Shown: one piece after another, positions 31,381 through 37,273 of the stretch
Layout of the letters: every line of letters starts with the position of its first letter
Position numbering within the stretch: the stretch's first letter is position 1
Made by a program: the position numbers and the translations under genes
The notes under the pieces: generated by a model
What the model was told of the DNA's origin: nothing
What the model saw: the letters and a program-made list of their open reading frames with translations, nothing else
Databases searched by the model: none
Origin: Methanotrichaceae archaeon
GTDB taxonomy: Archaea > Halobacteriota > Methanosarcinia > Methanotrichales > Methanotrichaceae
Assembly (NCBI GenBank): GCA_016927425.1
Contig: JAFGMR010000057.1
Span: 1 to 37,273 of the forward strand
Direction of reading: 5' to 3'
DNA: 37,273 nt

Positions 31381-34014
31381 TCACCCGGCCGCTGCTGCCA
31401 GCCCCGCGCCTGCCCCGGCCATAATTCTCTGCATCTCCTCGTCGACGATGGCCCCCTCCAGATTGGCCTGGGCCATCGACTCGAGCGTCCCTCGATCGAA
31501 AGTGATGTTCATCAGGTTCGAGTAGCTCAAATCCACGTTCTTGCCGGTAAATGAGGTGAAGCTCGATCCATTCAAGTCGCTGCCGGAGAGGTTTACGTTC
31601 TCTGAGTATACATTGCTGAACTCCGCATTGCAGAAATCGGCTCCCTTGAGGTCCACATCCTTCATATTTATATGGGTCACCTTCGATCCGCTGATGTTGG
31701 CATTTCGCATATTCGCGCCGATAATGTTGATCCAGCTGAACTCCGAGTCCGCAAAGTTTGCATAAGAGAGGTTGGCACCGTTTAAGATGGAGTTGTCCAG
31801 ATTGCAATCCCTGAAGTCGCTGAAGGATAGGTTGGCATTGGTCAGATCGGAGTAGGAGAAGTCGGCCCCCCTTAGATCGCTGCCCGATAGGTTGCATCGG
31901 ACCATATAGGCCCTGCTGAAGTCCGATCCGCTCAGGTCGGATACGCTCAGGTCAGCAAGCATGAACTCGGCCCTTGCGAAATGGCCGTTTTTAAGGATGC
32001 TTCTTCGAAGATCGGCCCAGCTGGCCCTTGCGCCTATCATATTTGCCCCCGCCTGATCAGTCCCCCTCATCGCGGCCTGGAGCAGGCTCGTCGCAACGAG
32101 CCTGGCGCCGGCCATGCAGGCTCCTGTGAGGTTTGCCGAGTCCAAACGGGCATCGGAGAGGTCCGAGCGACGGAGGTCTGCACCGCTCATATCGGCTCCG
32201 GGAAGATAAGCGCTGTTTAAAGAAGACTCCACAAGGGTGGCTCCAGCAAGCCTTGCACCGGCCAAGCGAGTTCCGGTGAGAACAGCACCTGAGAGGTTGG
32301 CTCCTCGAAGGTCGCAATCCTCGAGCCCCGATGCGATAACAACGGATCCCGATAGATCGGCCTCGCTCAGGTTTGCCCTTGTGAGGTTGGTAAAAACAAG
32401 CCTTGCTCCGACAAGAAGGGATTGGCTGAGGTCGGCCCCTGATATGCGAGCCTCGGAGAGATCAGCGCCCGTGAGGTTCGCCCCTCTAATCTTGCAGCCG
32501 ATCAGGTTTGCACCGACGAAGTCAGCACCGCTCAGGTTCGCACCCGTCAGGTTGGCACCATAGAGCATGGCCCTCCTGATGAAGACTCCGGATAGATCCA
32601 CGCCCGCGAGATCTGCCCCGTTGAGATCGGCTGCCATGAGGTTTGCTCGATAGAGCCTTGATCCCCTCAGCATTGCCCCGGCAAGTAGCGCAAGCTCCAA
32701 CCTCGATCCGGAGAGGTCGGCCTCGGTGAGGTTGCTGCATGTGAGGTTGGCCCTATTGAGGTTGGATTCGACCATCGATGCTCCGGATAGGTTGGAGCAG
32801 CTGAGATTTGCCTCCTTCAACGTGGCTCCGGAGAGATCGGCAAAGGCGAGGTTGGACCTATCGATCATGGCATTTTCGAGGGAGGCCCCTCGTAAGGAAG
32901 AATGGCTAAGATCAGATCCCTGCAGGTTGCACTGGTTTAAACTTGAACCGTTCAGGTTGAGGTAGCTCAGATTCATATGGCAAAGATCGCAGCGATCGCT
33001 TAAGGGATGGTTGAAGATGATGCTTCCCGGTGGAAGGGCCGACGGCAAGATCCCCCACCGATTGAGCTCCAGCATATCGAACATATAGTAGTTGGGGCTC
33101 TCCTTCACAACAGGAATATCAGAAGGACTCTTCCCCGCGAGGATCTGCAGGGCTATATCGGCAGCCAGGTGTGCCTGGGCATTGTAGCAGGAGAGCTTTC
33201 CCCCCACAATGCCATGGCCAAGGACGAAGTCCCCTATTCCGTAGATGGGAACTGAGCTTGCCGACCTGACAAACTCTGCGCTCTCCTCGTACGTGAAGAT
33301 ATGGCCCTCTCGATCTCGTGTGAACGTCATCAGGAGGACCAGATATTCTTCCGTTAGGCCTCTGAGCGTCCGTTGCAGCTCCCGGGAGGTCAGGTTGTCT
33401 ATCAACTGAACGTCTGCTCTTTGGCTGGAGTTTGCAGCCACCCGTTCGATCAACCTCCGATTGGAAAGACCAGTTGCCGTCTGGTCGTTCACTACCAGGA
33501 TATGCCGGGCTTGGGGGTGTAGCTCAAGCATGATGTCCATCGTGGCCTCGACATCCATATCCTGAACGACTCCTGTGAAGCTCGCCTTTCCCTCCAGAAG
33601 ATCGTCGCTGTAGTAGTTGGCGCCACAGAAGACCACAGGAGATCCAGGAAATATCTCGTCCCTGTTCTCCAAGAGGAACCGGAAGGCATCGTCGTCGGAT
33701 GCGATGATCACATCGAAGCTCTTATTCCTATACTCGTCCCGGTAGAGGTCTCGAAGCTGGGCAAGGCGGGTTTGATTGGGATCCTGCCTATCTGCGTCCA
33801 TGTACTCGACGGTAAGGGATGCGGATGGCATCCTCATCAAGAGGGCCTTTCGAACCCCCGTTGTGATGGCATCACCCCAGGCCATGCCAGGATGGTAGGA
33901 GTTCAGCAGCAGGACCTCTGGGGCCTCTTCCCCTAGGGAGGATGCCGCGCCGGATATGGATGAGAGCGTCAGCGTTATGATGATGATGAAGCGGATCCCG
34001 CGAGATCGGAGCAT
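31381..34014 (-). CDS. exported ABC-substrate-binding-like receptor fused to a giant pentapeptide-repeat helix
   Basis: 877 residues. A signal peptide (IIIITLTLSSISGAASS) precedes a two-lobed domain (about 33-330) with VLLLNSYHPGMAWGD, FDVIIASDDDAFRFLLENRD, FPGSPVVFCGANYY and HILVVNDQTATG, as in the ABC_sub_bind sensor family often fused to histidine kinases. From about 343 to 860 it is pentapeptide repeats (A/S/N-x-L-x-x; for example NLSGADL, ANLTGAN), about 100 units, which would form a right-handed quadrilateral beta-helix of some 25 coils. The end is Ala/Gly-rich. There is no kinase or anchor. An envelope ligand sensor is possible; the partner is unknown. The receptor-plus-helix fusion is not one I know. 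Confidence 0.85.
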   Translation of the reverse strand: MLRSRGIRFIIIITLTLSSISGAASSLGEEAPEVLLLNSYHPGMAWGDAITTGVRKALLMRMPSASLTVEYMDADRQDPNQTRLAQLRDLYRDEYRNKSFDVIIASDDDAFRFLLENRDEIFPGSPVVFCGANYYSDDLLEGKASFTGVVQDMDVEATMDIMLELHPQARHILVVNDQTATGLSNRRLIERVAANSSQRADVQLIDNLTSRELQRTLRGLTEEYLVLLMTFTRDREGHIFTYEESAEFVRSASSVPIYGIGDFVLGHGIVGGKLSCYNAQAHLAADIALQILAGKSPSDIPVVKESPNYYMFDMLELNRWGILPSALPPGSIIFNHPLSDRCDLCHMNLSYLNLNGSSLNQCNLQGSDLSHSSLRGASLENAMIDRSNLAFADLSGATLKEANLSCSNLSGASMVESNLNRANLTCSNLTEADLSGSRLELALLAGAMLRGSRLYRANLMAADLNGADLAGVDLSGVFIRRAMLYGANLTGANLSGADFVGANLIGCKIRGANLTGADLSEARISGADLSQSLLVGARLVFTNLTRANLSEADLSGSVVIASGLEDCDLRGANLSGAVLTGTRLAGARLAGATLVESSLNSAYLPGADMSGADLRRSDLSDARLDSANLTGACMAGARLVATSLLQAAMRGTDQAGANMIGARASWADLRRSILKNGHFARAEFMLADLSVSDLSGSDFSRAYMVRCNLSGSDLRGADFSYSDLTNANLSFSDFRDCNLDNSILNGANLSYANFADSEFSWINIIGANMRNANISGSKVTHINMKDVDLKGADFCNAEFSNVYSENVNLSGSDLNGSSFTSFTGKNVDLSYSNLMNITFDRGTLESMAQANLEGAIVDEEMQRIMAGAGAGLAAAAG

Positions 34015-34083
34015 ACTTAAGCAGTTATCTTGGATTGTATACGATCCTTTCGGTTTGTGATGGACCCAATCATTGGATCTCCC

Positions 34084-34563
34084 CTAGCTCGCCCTGTGCA
34101 GCTCGGCAGAGAGGGCAACAAGGGAGATGCTGATGAGGTTGAGCGTGGTTGCCGCATACCAAAGAATGGACTCGTTGGGGCGAAGATTCGCGATCCAGCC
34201 CGACCAGAGGACTGCGCAGATGATGCTAAAGGAGACAAGGGTGTCGATTGCAAGAAAGACCCTCGGCCTTCCGATGAGGCGCCCCACTTGGGCGATCGTG
34301 CAGAACTCAACAGGCGACATCCTTCCGGCGAGGTCGAACGCGGCCCGAAGGACGTTCATCGCGAGGTCTGCAGATGCCCAGATGATTACAAGCGCCCCAA
34401 ATACGACAAGCACCGAATCTGCCCCCATTCGAATGCAAAGGACTCCGAAGAGCAGCTTGAATAAAGAGAAGGGGATTCCGATCGTCAGGGCTTGGAACGC
34501 CGGGGCCTGAAGGGGGCTCGTCTCGATCGATCCGCGGGATCGCTTGGCTTGCTCGTCCTTCAT
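34084..34563 (-). CDS. multi-pass membrane protein, function unknown
   Basis: 159 residues with four hydrophobic segments: PFSLFKLLFGVLCI, VLVVFGALVIIWASADLAM, VFLAIDTLVSFSIICAVLW and LWYAATTLNLISISLVALSA. A polar N-terminus of about 25 residues precedes them. No motif identifies a family. GGTGGAGA precedes ATG 34563. It is followed, 70 bases later on the same strand, by the receptor-pentapeptide gene, so it may belong to the same transcript. Confidence 0.65.
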   Translation of the reverse strand: MKDEQAKRSRGSIETSPLQAPAFQALTIGIPFSLFKLLFGVLCIRMGADSVLVVFGALVIIWASADLAMNVLRAAFDLAGRMSPVEFCTIAQVGRLIGRPRVFLAIDTLVSFSIICAVLWSGWIANLRPNESILWYAATTLNLISISLVALSAELHRAS

Positions 34564-34868
34564 TCTCCACCTACCTTGGCCTTTGCAGAGGTCAGGCTAA
34601 AGTCGATCATATTTCTATCTTGGCACAATCGAAGCCCCTCTGACTCCTCGCGATACGGGGGAACGGATGTGAAAGGCAGGGCCCTTCCAAACGTTCCCCA
34701 TGGCCGATTCGACGAGACTCTTGGTTATCGCCATTTTCTCACCCTCCGACTGCCTTCACCCGGACAAAGGGGTTGCGATTATGCTAGCGTTTTCCAAAAT
34801 GCTTATGATGGATAACATACTTAACAAGAGATTGATAATATTAGATATGCTAATTGAGGTGCAATGAT
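34564..34868. other. 305-base gap between divergent genes
   Basis: It holds upstream regions of the membrane protein and of the binding protein (AT-rich GATAATATTAG near 34835). A 39-codon minus-strand frame (34734-34615) starting MAITKSLVES has GGTGA in a good position, but no homology that I recognise. Confidence 0.35.
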
Positions 34869-35933
34869 ATGATGAAAACGCTTTGGGCATTGGCCCTTGT
34901 GCTGCTGATCCTACCGGCCTCTGGATTCGAGTATCCCTTGGCGATAACCGATTCAGCCGGCAGGGAGGTAACCATAGATGCGCCCGTCGGGGGGATTATC
35001 GTCCTCAACTCCGACGCCGCAGAGGCAGTCGCAGTCCTCGGCGCAGTCAACCAGGTGGTGGGCATATCGAACTCGGTAAAGGATAAGGCCATCAGCAGCT
35101 ACTTTCCCGAGCTCGACGATCTTTCAACCGTCGGCAAGTGGAACGATCCGGACTTCGAGGCCATAGGAGAGCTCTCCAGGGATGATTCGATGGGGGATCT
35201 CGTCGTCATCAGCTACAGCTATCCAGACAAGCCCTACGGTATCTTCTCTGTGGAAGAGGGGCTTTCCCCCTTCGAGAACATCATCGTTCTCGCGCTTGAC
35301 TTCTTCAGGCCGGAGACCATGGCAGATGAGATCACATTGCTCGGGGCCGTGCTGAACAAGGAGGATAGGGCAGAGGAGTACGTCCAATGGATCGAGTCCA
35401 AACGATTCCAGGTGGAGATGGCGGTCGAGGGCAAAACCAAGCCCAGGGCTTATGTGGAGTGGAGCTCTTCCGGGGGACTGGGATCCCTCTCGACCATGGG
35501 GCCGGGATCGGGCTTTGGCGTGCTGCTCGATATGGCCGGAGGGGAGAACATCGCAGAGGGATTGGAGGGCGACTACCCAAAGGTGGACTGGGAGTGGGTG
35601 GTAAGCGAGGATCCCCAGGTGATGATCAAGAGGGTCGCCCCAACTGATGAGACGCGCTTTGGCTGGACCGAGGATAGCCTGCCGTTCGATGAGAGTGAGG
35701 AGATCCAAAGCCGCCCTGGCGCCGAGAGCATATCCGCGGAGAGAGACGGCCGGGTCTATCTCTGCCACTGGGATATGGTGGCTGGGCTGGACCACCCAGT
35801 AGGGCTCACCTACCTCGCGAAGATGCTCTATCCTGAGGTGGATCTCGATCCCCAGGAGGCCCGCCGGGAATACATAGAGCTCCTTGGAAAAACGCCCACA
35901 ATGGATACGACCTTAGTCTACCCCCGGGTATAG
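34869..35933 (+). CDS. periplasmic metal-chelate (Fe3+-siderophore/cobalamin-type) binding protein
   Basis: 354 residues from ATG 34869, with GAGGTG seven bases upstream (the frame opens at TTG 34854 inside that site). A signal peptide (TLWALALVLLILPASG) with no lipobox Cys is followed by PLAITDSAGREVTIDAPVGGIIVLNSDAAEAVAVLGAV, as in BtuF/FepB-like class III binding proteins. The C-terminal FDESEEIQSRPGAESISAERDGRVYLCHWDMVAGLDHPVGLTYLAKMLYPE region is typical of the fold. No permease or ATPase genes are adjacent, so any transporter partner is elsewhere. Its ligand is unknown. Confidence 0.88.
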   Translation: MMKTLWALALVLLILPASGFEYPLAITDSAGREVTIDAPVGGIIVLNSDAAEAVAVLGAVNQVVGISNSVKDKAISSYFPELDDLSTVGKWNDPDFEAIGELSRDDSMGDLVVISYSYPDKPYGIFSVEEGLSPFENIIVLALDFFRPETMADEITLLGAVLNKEDRAEEYVQWIESKRFQVEMAVEGKTKPRAYVEWSSSGGLGSLSTMGPGSGFGVLLDMAGGENIAEGLEGDYPKVDWEWVVSEDPQVMIKRVAPTDETRFGWTEDSLPFDESEEIQSRPGAESISAERDGRVYLCHWDMVAGLDHPVGLTYLAKMLYPEVDLDPQEARREYIELLGKTPTMDTTLVYPRV

Positions 35934-35941
35934 AAGTTTGA

Positions 35942-35960
35942 GAGGGGCTCTTAGCCCCTC
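35942..35960. terminator. bidirectional terminator between the binding-protein gene and rnhA
   Basis: GAGGGGCT-CTT-AGCCCCTC, an 8-bp perfect stem. It overlaps the stop codon of the converging RNase HI gene. Confidence 0.65.
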
Positions 35961-36376
35961 ATCTTCTTGATATATCTCTCATAGGCCACCCGCGAGAGCA
36001 AGTCGGCCTCCTCATTCTCCTCCCTTGGCACCCACTCCAAGCGAGCTTCTCTTCCGGATAGCAGCCGCCTGATCTGTGGCACATAGTGGCGAGAGGTTGC
36101 AGAGCGAACCTGCCACTCGCCCTTCATCTGGCGGATCACGAGCTCGGAGTCTCCCCTTACCGTCAGCTCCTCGTCAATCCCCTCGCTTGCCAACCATTCC
36201 ATGGCAGCAAGGAGGCCGGCGTACTCGGCGACGTTGTTGGTCATACCCCGACCCTGGCCGACAGCGCCGCAGCCACGGTGGATCACATCTCCGTCCCTCC
36301 GGACTATGTAGCCATAGGCAGCAACCCCACCAGGATTCTTGGGGTAGCATAGCCCATCGAAGTTGACGGTTATCAA
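35951..36376 (-). CDS. rnhA: ribonuclease HI family
   Basis: 141 residues. The catalytic acids are in place: D7 (NFDG), E51 (NNVAEYAGL), D76 (RGDSELV) and D125 (ENEEADLLS). WLASEGI and VRQMKGEWQV match the short archaeal and bacterial HI-like form. It degrades RNA in RNA/DNA hybrids. Its stop lies within a hairpin that also serves the converging gene. Confidence 0.94.
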   Translation of the reverse strand: MITVNFDGLCYPKNPGGVAAYGYIVRRDGDVIHRGCGAVGQGRGMTNNVAEYAGLLAAMEWLASEGIDEELTVRGDSELVIRQMKGEWQVRSATSRHYVPQIRRLLSGREARLEWVPREENEEADLLSRVAYERYIKKMRG

Positions 36377-36406
36377 TGCCTCACCTCACTCGAAACGAAA
36401 TGGGCA

Positions 36407-37273
36407 CTAATACGTCCAGTACCTCCACAGACCCCAGTCGTATCCGATGCCAGCAACGTCGATCTGGTTCTCAGGAAAGTCGTCCCACATGGCCCCTGGA
36501 TTGGACATGAGTTTTCCACCTAGCGGATACCAGGTGTAGCCTCCAAGCCCCGCGGTCGAGCGGCAATCCCAGAGGGAATCGTCGCTTCCCCGGACGAATG
36601 TGTGGATGAAGTCGGATGTGGTGCTGCCATCAGCAATCGCGAAGGGCTGACCGTTGATCAATCCGCCCCTTGGAAGCCAGACGCCGCTATGGGTGTCTGT
36701 GCGGTAGTCGTTGACCCAGAGAGCCCCATCGCCCCCCTTGGTGAAGACCGCGATGTAATTAGAGTATCCCGGCTCATTGATCGCAACAGGACTTCCAAGT
36801 ATGTATCCGCCAAGGGGGTACCACGTGCTAGAGCCGCCGACCGGCGTGCACTCGTTGACCCAGACGGAGTAGTCAGAGCCATATCCCCAGACGAAGGTGT
36901 AGTACTTGCTTCCCTTGGCCACGACGTAGGGTGTGCCTGCATAGCGCCCGCCCAATGGGTGCCAGGCCGCATTGAGGGTGTTCAGGTTCAGGTCGGCCAG
37001 CCAGAGGCCATCGTCGCTCCCATGGACCATGATCCCTGCATAGCCGGGGTTGGTTGGGTCTATTACTGCAGTTGGGCTTGCGGATATGATTCCCCCGAGG
37101 CCGTTCCAGGCATGGCCCATCCCGACTGGATCGAGGAAGAGGTCCCAGAGGCCAGAGTCCGATCCACGCACGAAGACATGGATATTGCCGGAGCCGTCCC
37201 TGATCGCCCATGGATCGCCATTGAAGGCGCCTCCCAGGTTGTACCATGTGCCTCCCCGGTTGTCGAAAAGGGC
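36407..37273 (-). CDS. beta-propeller lectin-like protein (PLL/DUF346-type repeats), N-terminus beyond window
   Basis: The frame is open from the right window edge to 36407, 288 codons, so the annotated-looking GTG at 37171 is internal. At least six repeats of about 47 residues have the pattern W-x-x-LGG ... P-x-A ... F-V-R-G-x-D-x-x-LW, for example TWYPLGGYILGSP and HTFVRGSDDSLW. They resemble the blades of PLL and tectonin-type lectins that bind fucose or other glycans. A signal peptide would be upstream and unseen. Aromatic-rich short repeats and the lack of other domains suggest an exported glycan-binding protein. Confidence 0.78.
   Translation of the reverse strand, partial: ALFDNRGGTWYNLGGAFNGDPWAIRDGSGNIHVFVRGSDSGLWDLFLDPVGMGHAWNGLGGIISASPTAVIDPTNPGYAGIMVHGSDDGLWLADLNLNTLNAAWHPLGGRYAGTPYVVAKGSKYYTFVWGYGSDYSVWVNECTPVGGSSTWYPLGGYILGSPVAINEPGYSNYIAVFTKGGDGALWVNDYRTDTHSGVWLPRGGLINGQPFAIADGSTTSDFIHTFVRGSDDSLWDCRSTAGLGGYTWYPLGGKLMSNPGAMWDDFPENQIDVAGIGYDWGLWRYWTY

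Noticed and set aside
1-37273. CRISPR arrays, insertion sequences, prophage
   Set aside because: No regularly spaced repeats, transposase motifs or integrase/phage genes were seen.

Overview
The window reads as chromosome of a methanogenic archaeon, most probably a Methanothrix (Methanosaeta)-like member of the Methanosarcinales. The evidence is an archaeal signal recognition particle RNA, ribosomal protein L40e, TiaS, a KEOPS Cgi121 subunit, GGGP synthase for ether lipids, MptE for methanopterin, an AksE/AksF-like pair for coenzyme B, archaeal phosphoribulokinase, a Mn-dependent pyrophosphatase, and TATA boxes with many apparently leaderless starts. The genus is inferred from gene content and fairly high GC; no 16S rRNA or methanogenesis gene is present.

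Layout. 1-2832: leftward cluster of an AksE/LeuD-like isomerase subunit, an unknown Cys-containing protein, an AksF/LeuB-like dehydrogenase and a truncated P-loop ATPase. 2901-4828: minimal SUF pair sufC-sufB. 4829-5949: long gap with a possible structured RNA and a CACAAAG inverted repeat. 5950-9760: glyS, a CTP-dependent lipid kinase homologue, adk, pyrH. 9929-12401: leftward hisI, a radical SAM gene and an HTH-CBS regulator. 12447-16349: nreA, hsp20, a RelE-type toxin/antitoxin remnant, the SRP RNA (minus), an HTH gene, a nitroreductase and a frameshifted YgiT zinc-finger gene. 16370-18267: phosphoribulokinase with its co-transcribed HTH regulator. 18308-22296: tiaS, Mn-pyrophosphatase, tmk, mptE. 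22379-26733: exported protein, coiled-coil protein, metallo-hydrolase, cgi121, a DUF2150-like gene. 26735-29998: leftward map, pepQ, GGGP synthase, rpl40e and a tRNA-Ser. 30082-37273: malic enzyme, a large receptor-pentapeptide protein, a membrane protein, a metal-chelate binding protein, RNase HI and a truncated beta-propeller lectin.

The most unusual item is the tRNA-Ser(CGA) at 29845-29998. It is interrupted twice, in the D-loop and in the T-loop. The T-loop intron folds into a textbook bulge-helix-bulge whose predicted cuts restore a normal T-arm exactly. Removing both introns leaves an 86-nt class II tRNA. Standard tRNA annotation could easily miss it.

Other notable points are the ~515-residue pentapeptide helix fused to an extracytoplasmic receptor domain, a tandemly triplicated tail of tmk, a RelE toxin frame broken by a TAG codon, and several divergent gene pairs that seem to share very compact bidirectional TATA promoters.
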